Notes: generated from the letters alone by a model not told the origin. DNA of 13,250 nt from JAGORM01 sp964406795 (GCA_964406795.1 CAYOTA010000022.1:1-13250); one strand, 5' to 3'. Counted from the first letter of the stretch, positions 6,906 to 12,145 are shown. A program made the numbers and translations.

Positions 6906-6941
6906 GCATTATTTCCCGTCAATTGCAATCCAACTCCATTT

Positions 6942-7078
6942 TCATCACTCTAAAACAGAAACCTTGCAGCAATGAACGAGCTGTCAGGGGGATCCCCGCC
7001 AAGACGCGTGAACCGGGAGGGGGTGACATCACCCGACTAGCGAGTGATTTGCTGCAAGGAATGAGGTTCATGTGATGA
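6942..7078. other. Nested inverted repeats: candidate structured RNA or mobile repeat
   Basis: An outer 7-bp pair TCATCAC (6942-6948)/GTGATGA (7072-7078) encloses a perfect 11-bp pair CCTTGCAGCAA (6962-6972)/TTGCTGCAAGG (7049-7059). The interior is clearly GC-richer than its surroundings and holds the 10-bp palindrome GGGGATCCCC (6988-6997), a GGGTG-ACAT-CACCC hairpin (7021-7034), and a TGTCA/TGACA pair (6982-6986/7024-7028) that competes with it. It fills most of the 245-nt gap between the two prs genes. I compared it by eye with SRP RNA, tmRNA, RNase P and 6S RNA and found none of their conserved cores. Strand is undecided. It has no reading frame worth calling. Confidence 0.55.
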
Positions 7079-7089
7079 GAGCTTTTGTT

Positions 7090-7111
7090 TACTTTTGGCG
7101 ACCCAAAAGTA
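7090..7111. repeat. 9-bp hairpin just after the prs stop codon
   Basis: TACTTTTGG (7090-7098) and CCAAAAGTA (7103-7111) form a perfect 9-bp stem with a CGAC/GTCG tetraloop, 5 bp beyond the prs stop. Its position suits a transcript-end hairpin for the rpsU-to-prs operon, but only an A-rich tract follows on the minus strand, so it is not a canonical intrinsic terminator. Confidence 0.6.
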
Positions 7112-7116
7112 TTAAA

Positions 7117-8085
7117 CTACAATATCAGGTCCCTACTTAATGAATCCCCTGATTCTATTTTTTGAATAGCCCGTGACAAAAGACCCGCAACAGACACTAC
7201 TGAAACACGCTTATTTTCTCTCATTTCAGGACGTAAAGGAATAGAATCGGTCACAATAACCTCATCCACCGCATCACTTTTAAATTTTTCAGGAGCTGAT
7301 CCCGAAAAAATCCCATGAGTTGCACAAATAATTACTTTTGAAGCACCCTGTTTTTTCAAAAATTCAGCTGCGTGAACCACTGTGCCACCGGTATCAATCA
7401 TATCATCTACCATTAACACGTCCCTACCCTTTACGTCTCCAATCATAGCTGACGCATCAGATTTGTTATTTACTGCTACATCCCGCTCTTTGTAAACTAG
7501 TGCTATATCATCCACTCCCAAAAGCTTTGCATACCCTGTGGCACGAGTCATGCCACCCTTGTCAGGGGAGGCAACCACCAAATTTTTAAGTTTTCTTTTT
7601 TTTATTTCGGGAATTAGTGAATATGATCCGTATAAATTATCCCATGGAATTTTAACAAACCCCTGCTGCTGCTCAGAATGGATATCTAGTGTTACAATTC
7701 TATCAACTCCTGCGTTTTCTAAAATATTTGCCACAACTGAGGCTGAAATTGGAACTCTCGGCATTTCTTTTCTATCTTGTCTGGCATACCCAAAGTACGG
7801 AATAACAGCCGTAATTTCATCTGCAGAGGAGCGTTTAGCGGCATCTATCATAAAAATTAGCTCGAGTAACGAATCAGAAACAGGAGTACACGTGGGCTGA
7901 ATAATAAATACGTGATGGCGTCTGACATTCTCCGGCAATTTTACCCGTATTTCGCCATCAGAAAATACACTAATTGGGTGAAATAACTCTTTACCTAAAA
8001 GTTCGGCAATATTGTAAGCCAGCTCGGGATTAGATTTCCCTGTAAAAAGGGAATAACCTGTGGAAATTTTTTTGCTTTTTACCAC
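7117..8085 (-). CDS. prs: Ribose-phosphate pyrophosphokinase (canonical bacterial type)
   Basis: Synthesises PRPP from ribose 5-phosphate and ATP in the cytoplasm. All signatures are canonical: FSDGEIRVKLPENVR (41-55), PYFGYARQDRK (96-106) with PRVPISA after it, the TLDIHSEQQQGF metal/phosphate region (132-143), flexible-loop KERD (199-202), and the PRPP loop VDDMIDTGGT (226-235). The length of 322 fits the family. The start is GTG, whose G is the last base of the ybaB TAG stop (TAGTG), with a strong GGGAGGAGGA Shine-Dalgarno 5 nt upstream inside ybaB, so its translation should be coupled to ybaB. It is followed by a hairpin and then by a second, divergent prs-like gene. Confidence 0.95.
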   Translation of the reverse strand: MVKSKKISTGYSLFTGKSNPELAYNIAELLGKELFHPISVFSDGEIRVKLPENVRRHHVFIIQPTCTPVSDSLLELIFMIDAAKRSSADEITAVIPYFGYARQDRKEMPRVPISASVVANILENAGVDRIVTLDIHSEQQQGFVKIPWDNLYGSYSLIPEIKKRKLKNLVVASPDKGGMTRATGYAKLLGVDDIALVYKERDVAVNNKSDASAMIGDVKGRDVLMVDDMIDTGGTVVHAAEFLKKQGASKVIICATHGIFSGSAPEKFKSDAVDEVIVTDSIPLRPEMRENKRVSVVSVAGLLSRAIQKIESGDSLSRDLIL

Positions 8086-8378
8086 TACTTTCCTCCTCCC
8101 AGCAAGTTACCAAGTCCGCCGCCCATTTCCTGCATTTTAGCAGCAGCTTTCTTCTGAGCTTTTTCCAAAGCTTCATTTAAGCACTCTACTGCGTCGCGCA
8201 TTTCCTCATCATTTATAACTACACTTTTTACCTTCATGTCAGCTGTTAGTTCTACTGATACACGTCCTCTGGACGCTGTAACTGTGATATTCTGCAATTC
8301 TTTTTGAATTTTCATGGCCTCGTCGCGCATCTTTTTAATATCCCCGATGGCACCGAGTCCTTTCATTGGATTAAACAT
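8085..8378 (-). CDS. ybaB: YbaB/EbfC family nucleoid-associated DNA-binding protein
   Basis: A 97-residue member of the YbaB/EbfC family, small dimeric proteins that bind DNA and usually lie next to dnaX and recR. The N-terminal helix KKMRDEAMKIQKELQNITV (15-33) leads into the sheet segment GRVSVELTADMKVKSVVIN (38-56). A second helix, NEALEKAQKKAAAKMQEM, follows, then a glycine-rich tail ending GGLGNLLGGGK. The location downstream of dnaX is the usual bacterial arrangement, but recR, normally next, is replaced by prs. The start ATG has a near-perfect Shine-Dalgarno AAGGAGGTG at 8396-8388, whose first four bases lie in the 3' arm of an 11-bp hairpin. It overlaps prs by one base. Confidence 0.92.
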   Translation of the reverse strand: MFNPMKGLGAIGDIKKMRDEAMKIQKELQNITVTASRGRVSVELTADMKVKSVVINDEEMRDAVECLNEALEKAQKKAAAKMQEMGGGLGNLLGGGK

Positions 8379-8387
8379 AATTTAAAA

Positions 8388-8446
8388 CACCTCCTTAAAA
8401 AGCTTTGCTTTTTAAGGACCACGTTCAGGCAAGCTGAATTTGGTCC
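8388..8446 (-). promoter_or_regulatory. Two-hairpin leader covering the ybaB ribosome-binding site
   Basis: Read on the minus strand. Hairpin 1 pairs GGACCA (8446-8441) with TGGTCC (8421-8416) and encloses a second stem TTCAG/CTGAA, with a 2x2 internal loop and a 5-nt apical loop. Hairpin 2 is a perfect 11-bp stem, CCTTAAAAAGC (8417-8407) with GCTTTTTAAGG (8403-8393) around AAA. The CC at 8417-8416 is shared, so both stems cannot be complete at once. Hairpin 2 ends inside the ybaB Shine-Dalgarno (8396-8388), hiding its AAGG. The arrangement resembles a translational switch; I recognise no known riboswitch class. An AT-rich tract at 8461-8490 could hold a promoter but shows no convincing -35. 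Confidence 0.55.
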
Positions 8447-8492
8447 AAACAAAGTTTCATCATATAAAAATATAATAATAAATTTTGATTGA

Positions 8493-8516
8493 TCCTGAGC
8501 CCCGTGGGGCGAAGGA
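8493..8516. repeat. REP-like hairpin with tandem G-A mismatches, copy 1
   Basis: TCCT-GA-GCCCC (8493-8503) faces GGGGC-GA-AGGA (8506-8516): four outer pairs, a tandem G-A mismatch, then five GC pairs around a GT centre. The same plan occurs at 12055-12074. It lies 22 bp after the dnaX stop. No T-run follows on the minus strand. Confidence 0.6.
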
Positions 8517-8538
8517 CAACCTTATTTAAAGTATTATC

Positions 8539-9975
8539 CTAGCTTTTAATCTCAATTGCAACTGTTTTTCCCATTATAGAATCGAGCTTTTGGGAAATGA
8601 GCTGTTTATTCTTTTCTTCCGATAATTTTCCCAAATGAAATATGGACTGAGCATGAACTACGGCCTTGTCAGTTGTTACTTCAAGCTTTGACCCGCGCAA
8701 AAGACCAGCTAGTAATTTATTCTCTAAGTTAACTGCATCCAGAAGTTTTTTAAATACCTCTATATCTGAACTTTGTGGGGCTTGGGCTACCTGTGGCTGA
8801 GGTTTTTGCTCCACCTGAGGGTGAGACTTTGCCTCCGGCTTGGAAATAGCTACCTGAGGAGCAGTTGAAACCATATTCTCATCCCCTATGCAGTACTCTA
8901 TAACTGCTAATTCCAATGGTAACTGAGGCAACACAGCTCCCCGCAACCCCTTGTATGCCTCATCAATTAATTCCAAGAATTTTTGAAGAGATGCAGTATC
9001 AGAAGTTTTGTTTTTTGAGACACTTTCGAGTAACTTTGCGTGAAGCAGACTTGCAACTTTTTCAGTTATAAGTTTAAAGTCTGAGTTACTAGATGACAAT
9101 TGCTGTATTATTTCCAGCGCGTTTTTTGTGTTTTTTTGAATACTATAATCTATAAGTTTTTGTGATAAATCATCAGTACTTCCTGTTTTGTATAGTTTTT
9201 CAAGTAATTCATGGGTGATTTTTTTACCATTTGACTGAAGTGACAATTCTTCAAGTATTTTGGCGCCATCCCGAAATGCTCCATCTGACAATTCACCAAT
9301 TTTAGGAAGCACCCCATCCTCTAGTTCCAGATTTTCCCCTTTTACAATCCGCTCAAGGCTTCGGGCCAGCTCTAGAGCTGAAGGTTTTTCAAATGTGACC
9401 TGAAAAACACGTGACATAATAGTTTCAGGAAGTTTTTGTGTTTCTGTGGTAGCTAGCACAAACATGACGTGGGACGGTGGTTCTTCAAGTGTTTTTAAAA
9501 GTGCATTAAATGCCTCATTTGTTAACATATGCACTTCGTCTATAATGTAGATTTTTGTCTTTAGGCTGGAAGGGGAAAATTTAATGCGCTCACGTAAATC
9601 CCTAATTTCATCAATCCCGCGGTTACTCGCTGCATCTATTTCTAGCACATCTACGGCACTACCATTAGTAATGGTAATACACGCACTACACGTGTTGCAT
9701 GGTTCAGCCGAATCAACATATAACTTCTGACTGCTCAGTTCTAACTTTTTATCTTTGTTAGTAGTTAGTTGTGATTTGTTAGTAGTTCTCTTCTCACAAT
9801 TAACTGCTTTTGCTAAAATGCGCGCACTGGATGTTTTTCCCAAACCTTTTGAACCGGTAAATAAAAATGCATGGGGAATTTCTTTGGATAAAAGAATGGA
9901 AGTTAATTTTTCGCGAACTGATGACAAATCCAATTCTGAAATCAGTTGAGGACGATATTTTCTGTAATAAACCAT
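8539..9975 (-). CDS. dnaX: DNA polymerase III subunit gamma/tau
   Basis: Clamp-loader ATPase of the replicative polymerase. Start ATG gives MVYYRKYRPQ, the usual N-terminus. Walker A is GSKGLGKTS (41-49), Walker B with the DEVH box is IYIIDEVHML (142-151), LLKTLEEPP is at 159-167, sensor 1 ATTETQKLP at 175-183, and the sensor-2 helix reads GAFRDGAKILEEL. The zinc module keeps four cysteines (C60, C93, C96, C99), but the gap between the first and second is 32 residues instead of about 8, filled by a Thr/Asn/Lys/Ser-rich insert. A Pro/Gln-rich linker (about 375-408) joins a short C-terminal domain, so the tau-specific part is reduced at 478 residues total. The ATG overlaps the ybeY stop (TAATG), with AGGTGAG 11 nt upstream. 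Confidence 0.95.
   Translation of the reverse strand: MVYYRKYRPQLISELDLSSVREKLTSILLSKEIPHAFLFTGSKGLGKTSSARILAKAVNCEKRTTNKSQLTTNKDKKLELSSQKLYVDSAEPCNTCSACITITNGSAVDVLEIDAASNRGIDEIRDLRERIKFSPSSLKTKIYIIDEVHMLTNEAFNALLKTLEEPPSHVMFVLATTETQKLPETIMSRVFQVTFEKPSALELARSLERIVKGENLELEDGVLPKIGELSDGAFRDGAKILEELSLQSNGKKITHELLEKLYKTGSTDDLSQKLIDYSIQKNTKNALEIIQQLSSSNSDFKLITEKVASLLHAKLLESVSKNKTSDTASLQKFLELIDEAYKGLRGAVLPQLPLELAVIEYCIGDENMVSTAPQVAISKPEAKSHPQVEQKPQPQVAQAPQSSDIEVFKKLLDAVNLENKLLAGLLRGSKLEVTTDKAVVHAQSIFHLGKLSEEKNKQLISQKLDSIMGKTVAIEIKS
9754..9787 (-). repeat. In-frame 13-bp direct repeat inside the dnaX zinc loop
   Basis: TTTGTTAGTAGTT occurs at 9754-9766 and 9775-9787, exactly 21 bp (7 codons) apart, encoding TTNK-SQL-TTNK on the minus strand. 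It lies in the insert between zinc cysteines C60 and C93 of DnaX. Confidence 0.8.
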
Positions 9976-10361
9976 TATTCGTGATGCTCACCTAATAAAT
10001 GCTCTAGTCCATGTTCTACCCAAAAACAGATTTTGTCATCCACCAGCATGTTTTCAGCAGATGCTTCCTGAATCATAACAGGATAGGACACTATAACGTC
10101 ACCCAGTATCATTTTGTCAGAGTTAACTACCATATGCTCCCCTTCTGACTGAGCAAATGACAGCACATTTGTAGTCTTATCTAAATTTCTGTATTTTTTG
10201 TTAAGCGCTGTCATTTTGCGGTCCCCAATTATTGCCACAGAAACCTCAACAGGAGACGTAATCCCTCGGGATTTAATAACCTCTTCCACTCGAGTTTTAA
10301 TTTTGCGGCGAGAAACCTTATATCTGCTTTCCACAAATATATGTGTGGTAACGTTTGTCAT
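9975..10361 (-). CDS. ybeY: Endoribonuclease YbeY, C-terminally short
   Basis: YbeY is a zinc-dependent endoribonuclease used in 16S rRNA maturation and ribosome quality control. Visible motifs are LNKKYRNLDKTTNVLSFA (53-70), GDVIVSYP (87-94) and the zinc site HGLEHLLGEHH (117-127), with H117, H121 and H127 in the H-x3-H-x5-H spacing. Two differences stand out: the usual GYDH reads GEHH, and the protein stops one residue after the last histidine (128 residues against roughly 150 or more), losing the C-terminal helix. Its stop codon TAA overlaps the dnaX ATG by one base. It follows rpsU by 24 bp, a pairing that makes sense for small-subunit assembly. No Shine-Dalgarno is visible, and a TATAAT one base before the ATG is probably fortuitous. 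Confidence 0.88.
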   Translation of the reverse strand: MTNVTTHIFVESRYKVSRRKIKTRVEEVIKSRGITSPVEVSVAIIGDRKMTALNKKYRNLDKTTNVLSFAQSEGEHMVVNSDKMILGDVIVSYPVMIQEASAENMLVDDKICFWVEHGLEHLLGEHHE

Positions 10362-10385
10362 TATTATAATGAGGCAGGAAGTTTT

Positions 10386-10571
10386 TTAAACACCAAATTG
10401 TTTTTGAAATTTGCGGTTTAACTCTTTTTTGAATTTCCTCTTTAAAGATGGCTTTAAATAAAATTCGCGCTTTTTCATTTCCTGAACTACTCCTTCAGTT
10501 AACACTTTTCGGCTAAATTTTCTAATCATTGCGTCAGGTGAATCACCTGGTTGTTTTTTAATATATACCAT
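10386..10571 (-). CDS. rpsU: Small ribosomal subunit protein bS21
   Basis: A 61-residue very basic protein matching bS21: it opens MVYIKKQPGDSPDAMIRKFS and continues with a helix of KRKFKKELNRKFQKQF type. bS21 sits near the 3' end of 16S rRNA and assists initiation on Shine-Dalgarno mRNAs. I choose ATG 10571 because the family starts a few residues before the basic strand; an in-frame extension to 10616 adds MAAFADNEKGVFLFF, which is not bS21-like and overlaps the leader hairpins. AAGGGGGTG lies about 14 nt upstream, longer than ideal. This is the first gene of the rpsU-ybeY-dnaX block, with a consensus promoter at 10676-10648 and a structured leader of about 70 nt. Confidence 0.9.
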   Translation of the reverse strand: MVYIKKQPGDSPDAMIRKFSRKVLTEGVVQEMKKREFYLKPSLKRKFKKELNRKFQKQFGV

Positions 10572-10595
10572 AAAAAATAAAAACACCCCCTTTTC

Positions 10596-10632
10596 ATTGT
10601 CTGCAAAAGCAGCCAATCCTTGGCTTCCAAGG
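10596..10632 (-). promoter_or_regulatory. rpsU leader with mutually exclusive hairpins
   Basis: In the minus-strand leader three stems overlap in series. A: CCTTGG/CCAAGG, loop AAG (10632-10618). B: AGCCAA/TTGGCT, loop GGA (10625-10611). C: ATTG-g-CTGC/GCAG-a-CAAT, loop TTTT (10617-10596). A and B share eight bases and B and C share seven, so A+C and B are alternative folds. Stem C ends about 10 nt before the purine-rich AAGGGGGTG and 24 nt before the ATG. Autoregulation by S21 would be one explanation; the sequence does not prove it. Confidence 0.5.
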
Positions 10633-10647
10633 TCAAATCTTCCTGTA

Positions 10648-10676
10648 ATTATATGCTTTTACAACTGCATTTACAA
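10648..10676 (-). promoter_or_regulatory. rpsU promoter
   Basis: Minus strand: -35 TTGTAA (10676-10671), 17-nt spacer, -10 TATAAT (10653-10648). The predicted start near 10641 gives a leader of about 70 nt, unlike the leaderless genes elsewhere in the window. Confidence 0.8.
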
Positions 10677-10708
10677 CCCAACGTAGCTAAAAGCTCAGAC
10701 TATAAGGT

Positions 10709-10737
10709 TTGATATTAGCTCGCTTAGAATGTACCAT
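10709..10737 (+). promoter_or_regulatory. Possible promoter of the second phosphodiesterase-like gene
   Basis: -35 TTGATA (10709-10714), 17-nt spacer, -10 TACCAT (10732-10737), ending 11 nt before the ATG at 10749, so the leader would be about 5 nt. The -10 is weak. Confidence 0.4.
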
Positions 10738-10748
10738 ATCTATGTAGT

Positions 10749-11699
10749 ATGGCTTTTCAAAAAGAGGGTTTTGGGCAGGTGTCGCAGGTCAACTTGAATC
10801 CAACCCTGTCCAGAAGAAGATTTATAGAAATGGCTGGAAAAGGTGCCACATACGGTTTGATAGCCGCTGCCAGTAAAGAAGCTGTAGACTTAGGTAGACA
10901 GGCACATTCACAAGAAGGTATTCGCATATTTCCTGATAGAAATTATGCATTAACTACTCAGTATCCTACAGAAAATTTTGGAATAGAAATGTATAACCTC
11001 TCTGAGCGGTTTGAAACCACAATAGCCCACCGCGCGGCCAATACAATAAAGGGAGTAAGAGATGCAGCCCGAGCAGGTTTTACGTATGCGGACGGTGATA
11101 TCTTAAAATCAAACGGCCTCTATGTGTCACATACACCAGAAGATGAAATCTTTGGAAAAAAACCAAAATTATTTAATCGCCCGCTTTTTGGACTGAACAC
11201 AGATAATAAAAAGGCGCGCATACTTCATAATCCGCCAACTCTTGAAAAAATTGCACATACAGCAGCTACTGAATCTATTGGACTTTCCTGGGAACTTAAA
11301 CATGGAAAATTTGTACATACTGACCTTCATACAATTATCCGAATCCAAAGAGCATATGCAACTTCTCTGATGCTTCACTCAAACGATCCAGATATTATTA
11401 CAGCGGGTAAAAATATTGATGAAAACTATACTGCAAATGGAGATTCAATAAAATGGCTCATTGTTCCCTCTCTAGGAACTTGGGATGAGGCCATAAAATT
11501 TAGTCAAGGCAGACTACATACCGGAATACTCACTAATTGGCAATCTGCAAGAGATAGAAGTGAAAAGTTAAAAGATTCGTACGTAGTATTAGGTGACATT
11601 GACACTCCTGAGGCAGTTAAAAAAGCCACAGAATTAGACGTAGTAAATGGAATTATGGGAGAACAAGGAATTCTCAGTCCGTTTTTAAAAGCTGCTTAG
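10749..11699 (+). CDS. Glycerophosphodiester phosphodiesterase-like protein with Tat-type signal
   Basis: A 316-residue protein. SRRRFIEMAG (21-30) followed by a moderately hydrophobic stretch with GLIAAAS fits a twin-arginine signal; export would place it at the cell surface if a Tat system exists. The GDPD catalytic region is better kept than in the gene at 125: TIAHRAANTIKGVRDAARAG (91-110) supplies the His-Arg (H94, R95) and Asn, YADGDILKSNG (113-123) the acidic pair (D115, D117 instead of the usual E.D), and LYVSHTP (124-130) the second histidine H128. Near the C-terminus GDIDTPEAVKKATELDVVNG resembles the final GDPD strand. A Trp-Glu-Leu-Lys segment near 180 may correspond to the E-K strand. 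Its TAG stop interlocks with the HIT gene stop on the other strand (4-bp overlap). Substrate unknown; phospholipid or teichoic-acid-type diesters are possible. Confidence 0.65.
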   Translation: MAFQKEGFGQVSQVNLNPTLSRRRFIEMAGKGATYGLIAAASKEAVDLGRQAHSQEGIRIFPDRNYALTTQYPTENFGIEMYNLSERFETTIAHRAANTIKGVRDAARAGFTYADGDILKSNGLYVSHTPEDEIFGKKPKLFNRPLFGLNTDNKKARILHNPPTLEKIAHTAATESIGLSWELKHGKFVHTDLHTIIRIQRAYATSLMLHSNDPDIITAGKNIDENYTANGDSIKWLIVPSLGTWDEAIKFSQGRLHTGILTNWQSARDRSEKLKDSYVVLGDIDTPEAVKKATELDVVNGIMGEQGILSPFLKAA

Positions 11700-12031
11700 T
11701 CTTTGGAATAAACTCCCATGGGGCCTAGCAGGTGAAAATGTAGGTGATGCACTGCTTGCGCTCCACCGCCGTTAATTTCTACTTTATATCCCTTACCCAT
11801 AAGACCCTTTTTCTTTATAAGATGATGAAGCGCTCCTACAATACTCATATGAATTTTCTCGTTTTCAGATTCAAAAAAATCAGCCACATGCTCTTTGGGA
11901 ATTACGAGTAAATGGATTGGCTTAACTGGGTTTATGTCCTCAAATGCAACCACCGTGTCATCTTCATACACAAACTCTTTGGGAATTTCCCCACTTATAA
12001 TCTTACAAAATATACAATTATTGTCTTTCAT
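11696..12031 (-). CDS. HIT family nucleotide hydrolase/transferase
   Basis: Histidine-triad protein of the HINT branch, which hydrolyses nucleoside phosphoramidates and related nucleotides. The opening NNCIFCKIISGEIP is typical (CxxC, then the GEIP turn), YEDDTVVAFEDINPVKPIHLLVIPKEH is the central sheet, and the active site HHLHFHL near the C-terminus gives the H-x-H-x-H triad. The full length from ATG 12031 is 111 residues, as expected. I reject the TTG at 12052 as start because it adds only MFYKNFN. The ATG has no Shine-Dalgarno and no -10 of its own at leaderless distance. Instead it overlaps the stop of a 27-codon upstream ORF as ATGA, suggesting translational coupling. The first 40 bp are duplicated 80 bp upstream. 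Confidence 0.9.
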   Translation of the reverse strand: MKDNNCIFCKIISGEIPKEFVYEDDTVVAFEDINPVKPIHLLVIPKEHVADFFESENEKIHMSIVGALHHLIKKKGLMGKGYKVEINGGGAQAVHHLHFHLLGPMGVYSKD

Positions 12032-12111
12032 ATTAAAATTTTTGTAAAACAAGGTTCTGAGCGTGAGCGAAGGGTTCTTATCTTACAAAATATGCAATTA
12101 TTTTCTTTCAT
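12028..12111 (-). CDS. 27-codon upstream ORF, duplicated HIT N-terminus
   Basis: Starts at the ATG of the upstream repeat copy and encodes MKENNCIFCKI followed by RTLRSRSEPCFTKILI and a TGA at 12030-12028. The first 11 residues copy the HIT N-terminus, including CxxC; the rest is read from the inserted hairpin and the spacer. A TTGGAA/TATAAT promoter ends 6 nt before its ATG, so this ORF, not the HIT gene, sits at the mRNA 5' end. Its TGA overlaps the HIT ATG in the sequence ATGA, placing HIT in position for termination-reinitiation. It is probably a relic of a duplication or insertion that now acts as a leader cistron; a working peptide is unlikely. Confidence 0.55.
   Translation of the reverse strand: MKENNCIFCKIRTLRSRSEPCFTKILI
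12055..12074. repeat. REP-like hairpin with tandem G-A mismatches, copy 2
   Basis: TTCT-GA-GC (12055-12062), GTGA loop, GC-GA-AGGG (12067-12074). The outer pairs include G-U wobbles and the tandem G-A mismatch sits in the same place as in the element at 8493-8516. It lies between the two copies of the HIT gene start. Confidence 0.6.
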
Positions 12112-12117
12112 AGTAAA

Positions 12118-12145
12118 ATTATATAACATTATTTTTGTTTTCCAA
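12118..12145 (-). promoter_or_regulatory. Promoter of the HIT transcript
   Basis: Minus strand: -35 TTGGAA (12145-12140), 16-nt spacer, -10 TATAAT (12123-12118), then 6 nt to the upstream-ORF ATG at 12111. The -35 lies within the last codons of the preceding gene. Confidence 0.75.

Larger units (their letters stand above)
12001..12120 (-). repeat. 40-bp direct repeat of the HIT gene start, 80 bp apart
   Basis: 12001-12040 and 12081-12120 match at 37 of 40 positions. Each copy holds an ATG and codons for M-K-(D/E)-N-N-C-I-F-C-K-I. The 40 bp between them contain a REP-like hairpin. The three differences show that this is not a sequencing echo of one copy. Confidence 0.9.

Noticed and set aside
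6942..7078. tmRNA, RNase P RNA or 6S RNA in the prs-prs gap
   Set aside because: Too short for tmRNA or RNase P. None of their conserved cores are seen, and the helix layout does not match 6S.
8379..8538. Small SRP RNA between dnaX and ybaB, as lies near dnaX in some Firmicutes
   Set aside because: The conserved SRP core (CAGG...GGAA...GGAAGCAGCC type) is absent on both strands; the stems here involve the ybaB ribosome-binding site.
10363..10368. TATAAT directly before the ybeY ATG as an own promoter
   Set aside because: It ends one base before the ATG, so transcription would start inside the gene. No -35 of quality is found; ybeY is more simply read from the rpsU transcript.
10572..10616. 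N-terminal extension of S21 to 10616
   Set aside because: The extra residues do not match bS21 and overlap the leader hairpins; ATG 10571 gives the normal length.
12032..12052. TTG 12052 as the start of the HIT protein
   Set aside because: It would add MFYKNFN, which is not part of the family N-terminus and is read from the spacer between the repeats.
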